Source: Enterobacteriaceae bacterium 4M9 (lineage in GTDB: Bacteria; Pseudomonadota; Gammaproteobacteria; Enterobacterales; Enterobacteriaceae). From it: 64,000 nucleotides of DNA. The translations under genes and the position numbers were made by a program. The stretch lies in assembly GCA_010092695.1 (NCBI GenBank), contig JAADJJ010000001.1, positions 4,526,001 through 4,590,000 of the forward strand, read 5' to 3'. This document shows, piece after piece, positions 8,464 through 16,698 of this stretch (the stretch's first letter is position 1; each line of letters opens with the position of its first letter). The notes under the pieces are model-generated. The model was not told the DNA's origin. It searched no databases and worked only from the letters and a program-made list of their open reading frames with translations.

Positions 8464-8904
8464 ATGAGCCAGATTACGCTCTACCACAATCCAGCCTGCG
8501 GCACGTCGCGCAATACGCTGGCGATTATTCGTAACAGCGGAGCCGAACCTGTTGTTATCCATTACCTGGAAACGCCACCTTCGCGTGAAGAGCTGGTGAA
8601 ACTCATTGCTGATATGGGCATTAGCGCGCGGCAGCTGCTACGCAAGAACGTAGAGCCTTATGCGCAACTGGGTCTGGATAAAGACGGCTTTTCGGACGAA
8701 CAACTCATTACGTTTATGTTGCAGTATCCGCTGCTGATAAACCGCCCGATTGTCGTTACAGAGCGAGGAACGCGCCTGTGCAGGCCATCGGAAGTGGTGC
8801 TGGAGATCCTGCCCGAACCACAGAAAGGCGCTTTCACAAAAGAAGATGGAGAAGTCGTGATTGATGAAGCCGGGAAAATCATTAAGGGGCAACAGGCACC
8901 GTAA
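8464..8904 (+). CDS. arsC: ArsC, glutaredoxin-dependent arsenate reductase
   Basis: A 146-residue thioredoxin-fold arsenate reductase of the plasmid R773/E. coli type. It reduces As(V) to As(III) for export by ArsB. The catalytic cysteine lies in the HNPACGTSRNT segment (Cys12), and arginines of the oxyanion site appear in the LLRKN, NRPIV and CRPSE regions. Length is slightly above the usual 141 residues. Last gene of the arsRBC operon, 12 bases after arsB. Confidence 0.95.
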   Translation: MSQITLYHNPACGTSRNTLAIIRNSGAEPVVIHYLETPPSREELVKLIADMGISARQLLRKNVEPYAQLGLDKDGFSDEQLITFMLQYPLLINRPIVVTERGTRLCRPSEVVLEILPEPQKGAFTKEDGEVVIDEAGKIIKGQQAP

Positions 8905-9109
8905 TGATTCTAACTGATGCAACAAAACCGCCCATTCGCAGCCATTTTGTTGGCAACAGCAGGCAGTGAAAGATAACGGAACCGACAGCAACCCGTGATA
9001 TCAGCGGGATTGATTGCGATTTCACGTTTCGTTTTGTTCCACAAGCGGGCATTACCGGCGACTGAACGGGAAGAAATGAAAGAGATGTGCAGGACAATGG
9101 CCGTCGCAG

Positions 9110-9146
9110 AAAACAAACAAGGCCTGATTATCCATCAGGCCTTGTT
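9110..9146 (-). terminator. rho-independent terminator of ssb
   Basis: A perfect 13-bp stem (9116-9128 with 9134-9146, five-base loop) is followed on the minus strand by a T-rich run. It lies about 80 bases beyond the ssb stop codon. Confidence 0.8.
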
Positions 9147-9187
9147 CAGATGCCCCGTGCTGACCGGACTGGTATCCACGCCAGTAC

Positions 9188-9203
9188 GCCCGCGGGGCTT
9201 TTT
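9188..9203 (+). terminator. small hairpin with T-run, possible ars-side terminator
   Basis: A 4-bp stem (GCCC/GGGC, three-base loop) is followed by TTTTT on the plus strand. It could end transcription arriving from arsC. The stem is short, so confidence is low. Confidence 0.35.
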
Positions 9204-9224
9204 ATATCCGGATTCAGATAGCAA

Positions 9225-9779
9225 TCAGAACGGGATATCGTCGTCAAAATCCATCGGCGGTTCGTTAGACGGTGCCGGTGCACTCTGTGGCTGCTGCTGC
9301 GGGCGAGACTGCGCGCCGCCGCTGAACTGCTGGCCGCCGCCCTGCGGCTGCTGAGGCTGACCCCAACCGCCCTGCTGCTGACCACCGCCAGCACCGCCGC
9401 CCATGCCACCACCTGCGCCGCCGCCCTGGCGACCGCCCAGCATCTGCATCACGCCACCAATCTGCGGCACGTTGATCTCGGTCGTGTAACGCTCCTGACC
9501 ACTCTGATCGGTCCATTTGCGGGTACGCAGCTGGCCTTCAATATAAACCTGAGAACCTTTACGCAGATATTCGCCAGCCACTTCCGCCAGCTTGCCGAAC
9601 ATCACCACGCGGTGCCATTCGGTCTGCTCTTTCATCTCACCGGTCTGCTTGTCGCGCCAGGATTCAGAGGTAGCCAGCGTCATGTTGGCAACTGCGCCGC
9701 CACTTGGCAAATAGCGTATTTCCGGGTCCTGACCCAGGTTCCCGACGAGAATCACCTTGTTTACGCCTCTGCTGGCCAT
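9225..9779 (-). CDS. ssb: single-stranded DNA-binding protein
   Basis: A 184-residue SSB. The N-terminal OB fold (residues 1-113) closely matches E. coli SSB (MASRGVNKVILVGNLG; SESWRDKQTGEMKEQTEWH). A flexible Gly/Gln/Pro-rich linker follows, and the acidic tip MDFDDDIPF, which recruits replication and repair partners, is intact. It forms a tetramer on ssDNA during replication, recombination and repair. The ATG at 9779 has AGGAG 8 bases upstream. The frame stays open further upstream, but the conserved N-terminus fixes the start. Divergent from uvrA over a LexA box, as in E. coli. Confidence 0.97.
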   Translation of the reverse strand: MASRGVNKVILVGNLGQDPEIRYLPSGGAVANMTLATSESWRDKQTGEMKEQTEWHRVVMFGKLAEVAGEYLRKGSQVYIEGQLRTRKWTDQSGQERYTTEINVPQIGGVMQMLGGRQGGGAGGGMGGGAGGGQQQGGWGQPQQPQGGGQQFSGGAQSRPQQQPQSAPAPSNEPPMDFDDDIPF

Positions 9780-9907
9780 GTTCGTGTCTCCTGAGATGGT
9801 TTCAAAATAGTGTAAAACGCGTGATTCTATCACGCCAGTCGAAGAGATTACACCTGCGGCCTGTCTTCCAGAAATCTATCACATCGAATGCAATTTGCGA
9901 AAGAACA

Positions 9908-9923
9908 CTGGATATTCATTCAG
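9908..9923. promoter_or_regulatory. LexA (SOS) box between ssb and uvrA
   Basis: CTG-N10-CAG dyad with an AT-rich centre, at the position of the known uvrA/ssb SOS box of E. coli. It should bring uvrA, and one ssb promoter, under LexA repression. Confidence 0.85.
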
Positions 9924-9999
9924 GTTAAATTGTGTCATAATTAGCCGTTTCTGGCCGCCGGTCACAGCCCGGCACAGGCGTTACTTCCGGGAAAGGTGA

Positions 10000-12831
10000 A
10001 TGGATAAGATAGAAGTCAGGGGTGTACGCACCCACAATCTCAAGAACATTAATCTCGTCATTCCTCGCGACAAACTTATCGTTATCACCGGCCTGTCCGG
10101 CTCCGGCAAGTCGTCGCTGGCGTTTGACACGCTCTATGCAGAAGGCCAGCGCCGCTACGTTGAATCGCTGTCAGCCTATGCACGTCAGTTCCTGTCGCTG
10201 ATGGAAAAGCCCGATGTTGACCATATTGAAGGTCTGTCGCCTGCCATTTCCATCGAACAAAAATCTACCTCGCACAACCCGCGCTCTACCGTAGGCACCA
10301 TTACCGAAATCCACGACTACCTGCGCCTGCTGTTTGCCCGCGTGGGCGAGCCGCGCTGCCCGGATCACGACGTGACGCTGGCGGCGCAAACCGTGAGCCA
10401 GATGGTGGACAATGTGCTGAGCCAGCCCGAAGGCAAGCGCCTGATGCTGCTCGCGCCCATTATCAAAGAGCGTAAAGGCGAGCACACTAAAACGTTGGAG
10501 AACCTGGCAAGCCAGGGCTACATCCGCGCGCGCATCGACGGCGAAGTGTGCGATCTGTCAGATCCACCAAAGCTGGAGCTACAGAAAAAACACACGATCG
10601 AGGTGGTGATTGACCGCTTCAAGGTACGCGAGGATCTGGCAACACGCCTTGCGGAATCCTTTGAAACCGCGCTGGAGCTGTCCGGCGGCTCGGCCATTGT
10701 CGCGGACATGGACGATGCAAAGGCCGAAGAACTGCTGTTCTCGGCTAACTTTGCCTGCCCGATTTGCGGCTACAGCATGCGCGAGCTTGAACCGCGCCTG
10801 TTCTCCTTTAACAACCCGGCCGGTGCCTGCCCAACCTGCGACGGCCTGGGCGTGCAGCAGTATTTCGATCCCGATCGCGTGGTGCAGAACAAAGAATTGT
10901 CACTGGCCGGTGGTGCGATCCGCGGCTGGGATCGCCGCAACTTCTATTACTTCCAGATGCTGCGCTCGCTTGCCGATCACTATAAGTTCGACGTGGAAGC
11001 CTCCTGGGACAGCCTGAGCGACAAGGTGCGCGAGGTTATCCTTAACGGCTCCGGCAAAGAAACTATCGAGTTCAAATACATCAACGACCGTGGTGATACC
11101 TCGGTGCGCCGCCATCCGTTTGAAGGCGTGCTGCACAATATGGAGCGGCGCTACAAAGAGACGGAATCCAACGCGGTGCGTGAGGAACTGTCTAAATACA
11201 TCAGCAACCGCCCGTGCATCAGTTGCGAAGGCACGCGCCTTAACCGCGAAGCGCGCCACGTGTTTGTTGAGAACACCTCGCTGCCGACTATCTCAGATAT
11301 GAGCATCGGCCATGCGATGGACTTTTTCACCAACATGAAGCTGTCCGGCCAACGCGCTAAAATCGCGGAAAAAGTGCTTAAAGAGATTGGCGATCGCCTG
11401 AAATTCCTGGTGAACGTCGGCCTGAACTACCTCACGCTGTCGCGCTCGGCGGAAACGCTCTCCGGCGGCGAAGCGCAGCGCATCCGCCTGGCAAGCCAGA
11501 TTGGTGCAGGGCTGGTAGGCGTGATGTACGTGCTCGATGAACCGTCCATTGGCCTGCACCAGCGCGATAACGAGCGCCTGCTCGGCACGCTTATTCACCT
11601 GCGCAACCTTGGCAACACCGTGATTGTGGTGGAGCACGACGAAGACGCCATCCGCGCCGCCGACCACGTGATTGATATCGGCCCAGGTGCTGGCGTGCAC
11701 GGCGGCCAGGTAGTGGCCGAAGGCCCGCTGGAGGCGATTATGGCGGTGCCGGAGTCGCTTACCGGCCAGTTTATGAGCGGCAAGCGCCAGATTGAAATAC
11801 CCAAACAGCGCGTGAAGGCCGATCCGTCGAAAGTGCTCAAACTCAGTGGCGCACGCGGCAATAACCTGAAGAACGTGACGCTGACGCTGCCGGTTGGGCT
11901 GTTTACTTGTATTACCGGCGTATCCGGCTCTGGCAAATCCACGCTGATTAACGACACGCTGTTCCCGATTGCCCAGCGCCAGCTTAACGGCGCCACCAGC
12001 GGCGAACCGGCACCGTATCGTGAAATCCAGGGGCTGGAGAACTTCGATAAGGTTATCGATATCGACCAGAGCCCCATTGGCCGCACGCCGCGCTCAAACC
12101 CCGCCACCTACACCGGCGTGTTTACGCCCGTGCGTGAACTGTTTGCGGGCGTGCCGGAAGCGCGCTCGCGCGGCTATACGCCGGGGCGCTTTAGCTTTAA
12201 CGTGCGCGGTGGACGCTGCGAGGCCTGCCAGGGCGACGGCGTGATTAAAGTTGAAATGCACTTCCTGCCAGATGTGTATGTCTCCTGCGATCAGTGCAAA
12301 GGCAAGCGCTACAACCGCGAAACGCTGGAGATTAAATACAAAGGCAAAAGCATCCACGAAGTGCTGGATATGACCATTGAAGAGGCGCGCGAGTTCTTTG
12401 ACGCCGTGCCTGCGCTCGCACGCAAACTTCAGACGCTTATCGACGTGGGTCTGTCTTACATTCGCCTGGGCCAGTCGGCCACGACGCTCTCCGGCGGTGA
12501 GGCACAACGTGTGAAGCTGGCGCGCGAGCTGTCAAAACGCGGCACCGGCCAGACGCTGTATATTCTCGACGAACCGACCACCGGCCTGCATTTTGCCGAC
12601 ATCCAGCAGTTGCTGGAAGTGCTGCACCAGCTGCGCGACCAGGGCAACACTATCGTGGTGATTGAGCATAACCTCGACGTGATTAAAACCGCCGACTGGA
12701 TTGTTGACCTGGGTCCGGAAGGCGGCAGCGGCGGCGGGGAAATTCTCGTCTCCGGTACGCCGGAAACGGTGGCCGAGTGCGAAGCCTCACATACCGCCCG
12801 CTTCCTAAAGCCGATGCTGAAGAAGAAGTAA
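10000..12831 (+). CDS. uvrA: UvrA, excinuclease ABC subunit A
   Basis: A 943-residue UvrA with both ABC ATPase modules. Each has a Walker A motif (GLSGSGKSS near residue 31, GVSGSGKST near 640) and a signature LSGGEAQR (near 487 and near 830). Two CxxC-type zinc modules are intact: CPICG with CPTC around 253-280, and CEACQG with CDQCKG around 740-765. UvrA dimers load UvrB at bulky DNA lesions to start nucleotide excision repair. Length matches E. coli (940). Divergent from ssb; the LexA box at 9908-9923 predicts SOS induction. A strong terminator follows at 12921. Confidence 0.98.
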   Translation: MDKIEVRGVRTHNLKNINLVIPRDKLIVITGLSGSGKSSLAFDTLYAEGQRRYVESLSAYARQFLSLMEKPDVDHIEGLSPAISIEQKSTSHNPRSTVGTITEIHDYLRLLFARVGEPRCPDHDVTLAAQTVSQMVDNVLSQPEGKRLMLLAPIIKERKGEHTKTLENLASQGYIRARIDGEVCDLSDPPKLELQKKHTIEVVIDRFKVREDLATRLAESFETALELSGGSAIVADMDDAKAEELLFSANFACPICGYSMRELEPRLFSFNNPAGACPTCDGLGVQQYFDPDRVVQNKELSLAGGAIRGWDRRNFYYFQMLRSLADHYKFDVEASWDSLSDKVREVILNGSGKETIEFKYINDRGDTSVRRHPFEGVLHNMERRYKETESNAVREELSKYISNRPCISCEGTRLNREARHVFVENTSLPTISDMSIGHAMDFFTNMKLSGQRAKIAEKVLKEIGDRLKFLVNVGLNYLTLSRSAETLSGGEAQRIRLASQIGAGLVGVMYVLDEPSIGLHQRDNERLLGTLIHLRNLGNTVIVVEHDEDAIRAADHVIDIGPGAGVHGGQVVAEGPLEAIMAVPESLTGQFMSGKRQIEIPKQRVKADPSKVLKLSGARGNNLKNVTLTLPVGLFTCITGVSGSGKSTLINDTLFPIAQRQLNGATSGEPAPYREIQGLENFDKVIDIDQSPIGRTPRSNPATYTGVFTPVRELFAGVPEARSRGYTPGRFSFNVRGGRCEACQGDGVIKVEMHFLPDVYVSCDQCKGKRYNRETLEIKYKGKSIHEVLDMTIEEAREFFDAVPALARKLQTLIDVGLSYIRLGQSATTLSGGEAQRVKLARELSKRGTGQTLYILDEPTTGLHFADIQQLLEVLHQLRDQGNTIVVIEHNLDVIKTADWIVDLGPEGGSGGGEILVSGTPETVAECEASHTARFLKPMLKKK

Positions 12832-12920
12832 TGCCACAAGCCCCTCAACGAGGGCAGTGCCAGTCACTTAAGCAATTTTATGAATATAAATTCATGTTAA
12901 TGCTTAAATGCTCTTTCTGA

Positions 12921-12944
12921 GGCCCGACTTGTCGGGCCTTTTTT
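12921..12944 (+). terminator. rho-independent terminator of uvrA
   Basis: Perfect 8-bp stem GGCCCGAC/GTCGGGCC with a two-base loop followed by six T, about 90 bases after the uvrA stop codon. Confidence 0.9.
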
Positions 12945-13275
12945 CTTTTGCAGATGAACAGCGCACGAATGTGTATTTAACGCGCCCAGGCATACAGTGT
13001 GGGGTTGCTGACCCCCGCTGAAATCGGCAAAGCGTTCACGGCTGGCCGGGGCGGGCCGCATGAATGCGGCCCGAGGCGCGATTTACAGGGACGTTGCCTC
13101 GCGCCGCCCCCGATAAGCCAGACGGGATAAGCTGCGCGTACCGCCCAACGGGCGGCGATTTCTTTGCGGGGCCGCCGGAGATTGCATAGGGCCGCGGTGG
13201 CCCTCTTTGCCCGTTCACCGCAAATGTAGCTCAGTTAATCATCGGGCTTCAGGTGAACGGAACACACTCTAAACC
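12945..13275. other. uvrA-yjbR intergenic region with stem-loops
   Basis: No gene is supported. The stretch is GC-rich and holds a near-perfect GC dyad at 13053-13072 and a 9-bp inverted repeat (13211-13219 with 13252-13260) enclosing a 32-base loop. The loop contains a string resembling a tRNA D-arm (TAGCTCAGTTAA), but no acceptor, anticodon or T arm could be built, so a functional tRNA is not claimed. Confidence 0.5.
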
Positions 13276-13629
13276 CTAAGTGACTAGCAGCTTACGCGTC
13301 TGCTCCGGCACCAGTTCCAGCGCCAGCTGGTATGAGGCATCCACCAGGTAATAAATCCGTGAGTCCGCAAGCGTGCCGTCAAGATACAGCGTGCTCCAGT
13401 GCGCTTTGTTAAGATGCTCGCTCGGCTTCACATCCTGGTGCGCTTCACGCAGCAGTTCGGCCAGCCCTGGGCTGGTTTTTAACGACACCGCCGGGTGGGC
13501 GTCCACCTCATGCACCATAGCGAACAGCACATCGGCCACTTTAATCTGTGTGGCCTTCCAGTCGCTGTGAACACTCTGTTCCGCGCCCGGTTTATTCATG
13601 CAGTATTGCAACAGCTCCGAATTGGTCAT
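13276..13629 (-). CDS. yjbR: YjbR, MmcQ/YjbR-family protein of CyaY-like fold
   Basis: A 117-residue protein close to E. coli YjbR (118 residues), with the family landmarks SELLQYCMNKPGAEQSVHSD, AVSLKTSP and LNKAHWSTLYLDG. YjbR has a CyaY-like fold and is thought to bind DNA; its physiological role is not settled. The ATG at 13629 gives the conserved N-terminus and is preferred to longer in-frame starts. Only 2 bases separate it from the yjbQ stop, so the two are co-transcribed. Confidence 0.93.
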   Translation of the reverse strand: MTNSELLQYCMNKPGAEQSVHSDWKATQIKVADVLFAMVHEVDAHPAVSLKTSPGLAELLREAHQDVKPSEHLNKAHWSTLYLDGTLADSRIYYLVDASYQLALELVPEQTRKLLVT

Positions 13630-13631
13630 TG

Positions 13632-14048
13632 TTATTCCCCCTGTAGCGTGGCGATGATTTTTCGCGAACCGCCGTGGATGCGATGCTCCCCCAGCCATAT
13701 TCCCTGCCACGTTCCCAGCGCCACGCGCCCGTTTTTGACCGGCAGCGTTAGCGACGCCCCCAGCAGCGACGACTTAATGTGGGCAGGCATATCGTCTGCG
13801 CCTTCGTAGTCGTGCTCATAAGGTGCATTGTCTGGCACAGTGCGTAAGAAATGGCGCTCCATGTCCTGGCGCACCGTGGGATCGCAGTTCTCGTTGAGCG
13901 TCAGGGACGCCGAGGTGTGAAGCAGCAGCAAATGCAGCAGGCCAACGCGAATTTCCGGCAAATCACCAATCTGCTCCAGCACCTCATCGGTAACCAGATG
14001 AAAACCGCGCGATTTTGCGCTTAACGTCAGGGTTTGCTGAAACCACAT
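13632..14048 (-). CDS. yjbQ: YjbQ, UPF0047 family protein
   Basis: A 138-residue UPF0047 protein. Conserved family features include LLHTSASLTLNEN, the acidic PYEHDYEGADDMPAH segment with likely metal-binding His/Asp, and GTWQGIWLGEHR near the C-terminus. E. coli YjbQ has been reported to have thiamine-phosphate-synthase-like side activity; the true role is uncertain. First gene of a yjbQ-yjbR pair. In E. coli K-12 aphA lies between yjbQ and tyrB; it is absent here. Confidence 0.93.
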   Translation of the reverse strand: MWFQQTLTLSAKSRGFHLVTDEVLEQIGDLPEIRVGLLHLLLLHTSASLTLNENCDPTVRQDMERHFLRTVPDNAPYEHDYEGADDMPAHIKSSLLGASLTLPVKNGRVALGTWQGIWLGEHRIHGGSRKIIATLQGE

Positions 14049-14148
14049 AACTGCTGCTCCTTTTTAAACACAATCCTGTTAAGTGTGCAGCAAGCCGGGA
14101 AAAGGTAAAACCCGCGTGGGGAAAATTTCTGATTAATGCGCAAATAAC

Positions 14149-14183
14149 AAAAAGCCCGCGGCTGGGTAACCAGACAAGCGGGC
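14149..14183 (-). terminator. rho-independent terminator of tyrB
   Basis: On the minus strand, stem GCCCGC/GCGGGC with an inner CTGG/CCAG pairing is followed by five T, about 20 bases past the tyrB stop. Confidence 0.85.
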
Positions 14184-14203
14184 CTGATGACGTAAGTGAA
14201 TAC

Positions 14204-15397
14204 TTACATTACTGCGGCAAACGAACGGGCGACGTATTCCACATTGCGGGTGTTTAGCCCGGCCACGCACATACGGCCGCTGGCGATAAGGTAAACGCCA
14301 AACTCATCGCGCAGGCGGTCGACCTGGGCGGCACTCAGGCCGGTGTAGGTAAACATGCCGCGCTGGCGCAGGAAGTAGCTGAAATCGCGCCCTGGCACTT
14401 CACGGCTCAGTACTTCAACCAACACTTTACGCATGGCGATAATACGCAAGCGCATCTCTTCCACTTCTGCAAGCCAGCTTGCACGCAGTGCATCGTCATT
14501 AAGCACGGTGGAAACCAGCTGTGCGCCAAAGTTTGGCGGGCTGGAATAGTTGCGGCGCACGGTTGCCTTAAGCTGGCCCAGCACGCGCGCGGCGGCATCG
14601 GCATCTTCACACACCACCGAAAGCCCGCCCACGCGCTCGCCATAGAGCGAGAAAATCTTCGAGAATGAGTTGCTGACAAACACCGGCAGGCCCGCATCAG
14701 TGGCGGCACGAATGGCGTAGGCATCGTCTTCCATTCCGGCACCAAAACCCTGATAGGCGATGTCCATGAACGGAATTAACTCACGCGCTTTCAGTACCTT
14801 AATCACTTCATCCCATTCGGCATGAGTCAGGTCGGAGCCGGTCGGGTTATGGCAGCACGGATGCAGTAGCACAATGCTGCGCGGCGGCAGCGCGCCCAGC
14901 GCATCCAGCAGGGCGGCAACGCGCACGCCTTTGGTTTCATCATCAAACCAGGGGTAAGTGTTCACTTCGAAGCCAGCGCCGGAGAATATGGCAACGTGGT
15001 TCTCCCACGTCGGGTCGCTGACCCACACTTTCGACTCAGGAAAGTAACGTTTGAGGAAGTCGGCACCGACCTTGAGCGCGCCAGAGCCACCGAGCGTCTG
15101 AATAGTGGCAATGCGCCCTTCGCGCAGCGCAGGATGGTCTGCGCCAAACAGCAGCGGCGCAATCGTGTGACGATAGCTGCCCAGCCCTTCCATCGGCAGA
15201 TACACCGATGCGCCGTGCGGCTGCGCATTGATACGCGCCTCAGCACTCGCGATGGCCTTAAGCTGCGGAATAATGCCGTCTTCGTTGTAATAAAGCCCGA
15301 TGCTGAGGTTAACTTTGCCCTCGCGCGGGTCTTCCTTGAAGCGCTCCATGAGGGAGAGGATGGGGTCGCCCGCGTAGGCGTCAACATTCTGAAACAC
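14204..15397 (-). CDS. tyrB: TyrB, aromatic amino acid aminotransferase
   Basis: A 397-residue class-I aminotransferase, the same length as E. coli TyrB. It transaminates 4-hydroxyphenylpyruvate, phenylpyruvate and branched-chain keto acids with glutamate, the last step of Tyr and Phe synthesis. The NPTG loop, the PLP-lysine region SNSFSKIFSLYGER and the carboxylate-binding arginine in SGRMCVAG are present. The start is GTG at 15397: AGGAG lies 8 bases upstream and the conserved FQNVDAYAGDP follows directly. The frame runs on to 15439, but that start is not supported. Downstream of alr on the same strand, as in E. coli. Confidence 0.96.
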   Translation of the reverse strand: MFQNVDAYAGDPILSLMERFKEDPREGKVNLSIGLYYNEDGIIPQLKAIASAEARINAQPHGASVYLPMEGLGSYRHTIAPLLFGADHPALREGRIATIQTLGGSGALKVGADFLKRYFPESKVWVSDPTWENHVAIFSGAGFEVNTYPWFDDETKGVRVAALLDALGALPPRSIVLLHPCCHNPTGSDLTHAEWDEVIKVLKARELIPFMDIAYQGFGAGMEDDAYAIRAATDAGLPVFVSNSFSKIFSLYGERVGGLSVVCEDADAAARVLGQLKATVRRNYSSPPNFGAQLVSTVLNDDALRASWLAEVEEMRLRIIAMRKVLVEVLSREVPGRDFSYFLRQRGMFTYTGLSAAQVDRLRDEFGVYLIASGRMCVAGLNTRNVEYVARSFAAVM

Positions 15398-15482
15398 GCC
15401 GTTTTCTCCTGAGTCAGAGTAGGTTGTGGACAACCACAATAAACCGGATACGCCACGAGATCGAGCAAAGAGATGACAGAGA

Positions 15483-15511
15483 GGTTAACGCAGGCAATTC
15501 CTGCGTTAACC
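15483..15511. repeat. perfect 12-bp stem-loop between alr and tyrB
   Basis: GGTTAACGCAGG and its exact complement flank a five-base loop, ending 9 bases from the alr stop codon. No T-run follows, so it may protect the alr mRNA 3' end or act as a weak terminator rather than a classical one. Confidence 0.7.
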
Positions 15512-15520
15512 CAGAAGAAT

Positions 15521-16600
15521 TTAATCGAGGTAAGACATAGCAACCCTTGAGGTCAGGCGCGTGATAAGTTCGTAAGCACTCACTTTCGTTATTTCAGCAA
15601 TGCGCTCTACCGGTAACCCTTCGCCCCACATCACCACCGTATCGCCCGTTTTTTCCTGGGTATCTGGCCCCAAATCGACACAAATCATGTCCATCGCCAC
15701 GCGCCCGACAACAGGCACTTCGCGGCCATTGACCAGCACCGGCGTACCAGACGGCGCACAGCGCGGGTAGCCATCGCCGTAGCCCATCGCCACCACGCCC
15801 AGGCACGTATCGCGCTCACTCACCCAGGTACCACCGTAACCCACCGGCTCGCCTGCCTTGTGCGGGCGCACGGCAATCAGTGATGAGGTCAGCGACATAG
15901 CAGGTTCAAAGCCCAGCTCTGCGCCCCAGGGCTTGCCCTCAAGCGGCGACACGCCGTAAAGAATGATGCCAGGGCGCACTTGCTCAAAATGCGAATCCGG
16001 CCAGAACAACAGACCGCCGGAGGCAGCAATAGAACGCTCGCCCGGCTTACCGGCGCAGAAGCGGTTAAAAATCTCAAGCTGGCGCGGTGTGGCGTCACTT
16101 TCCAGTTCATCAGCGCGGGCAAAGTGGCTGACGATATTGACCGGCTGGCGCACATTTTTGCAACGCGACAGGCGCGCGTAGCAGTCATCTGCTTCGTCCG
16201 GGCGCACGCCCAGGCGGTGCATACCGGTATCCAGTTTCATCCACACGGTGATGGGTGCAGCAAGCTCTGCCGCTTCCAGCGCCGCCAACTGCTCCGGGCT
16301 GTGTACCGCCGTCTGGAAGTTCTCGCGCTGCAGTATCGGCAGGTCGGCGGCGTTAAAAAAACCTTCCAGCAGCAAAATCGGCTGCGTAATGCCGCCTGCA
16401 CGTAGGCGCAGGGCTTCTTCAAGACGCGCCACGCCAAACACGTCAGCACTGTCCAGCGTGCGCGCGGTTTCCAGCAGGCCGTGGCCGTAAGCGTTAGCCT
16501 TAACGACAGCGACAATACGGCTTGCCGGAGCAAGCTGGCGCAGGCGTTGCAAATTGTGGCGCAGAGCGCGGCGGTTAATGACGACAGTAGCCGCTTGCAT
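15521..16600 (-). CDS. alr: Alr, biosynthetic alanine racemase
   Basis: A 359-residue PLP enzyme identical in length to E. coli Alr. It interconverts L- and D-alanine for peptidoglycan. The PLP lysine lies in the signature VVKANAYGHG (Lys34), and the catalytic tyrosine region MGYGDGYPR is intact in the C-terminal domain. It lies between dnaB (upstream) and tyrB (downstream) on the same strand, the E. coli order. Confidence 0.97.
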   Translation of the reverse strand: MQAATVVINRRALRHNLQRLRQLAPASRIVAVVKANAYGHGLLETARTLDSADVFGVARLEEALRLRAGGITQPILLLEGFFNAADLPILQRENFQTAVHSPEQLAALEAAELAAPITVWMKLDTGMHRLGVRPDEADDCYARLSRCKNVRQPVNIVSHFARADELESDATPRQLEIFNRFCAGKPGERSIAASGGLLFWPDSHFEQVRPGIILYGVSPLEGKPWGAELGFEPAMSLTSSLIAVRPHKAGEPVGYGGTWVSERDTCLGVVAMGYGDGYPRCAPSGTPVLVNGREVPVVGRVAMDMICVDLGPDTQEKTGDTVVMWGEGLPVERIAEITKVSAYELITRLTSRVAMSYLD

Positions 16601-16698
16601 GTGTATTCCTTGTTGTTATCAGTCGCGTGGTGATTGCCGCCAGGCCAGGCGGCGCATCGTCCTGACAGCGCCGCGTAGCCAGCAAAATCGGAAGGTGA

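Larger units (their letters stand above)
8905..9224. other. arsC-ssb intergenic region
   Basis: Between the convergent ends of arsC and ssb I see no supported gene. A frame starting at 8995 runs through the ssb terminator hairpin and is taken as spurious. The stretch holds the strong ssb hairpin at 9116-9146 and a short hairpin with a T-run at 9188-9203. Confidence 0.5.

Noticed and set aside
8995..9354. 119-codon plus-strand frame between arsC and ssb
   Set aside because: It runs through the ssb terminator hairpin and into the antisense of the conserved ssb C-terminus. No known family.
13225..13250. tRNA-like string with TAGCTCAGTTAA
   Set aside because: Only a D-arm-like piece is present. 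No acceptor stem, anticodon stem or T-arm can be formed.
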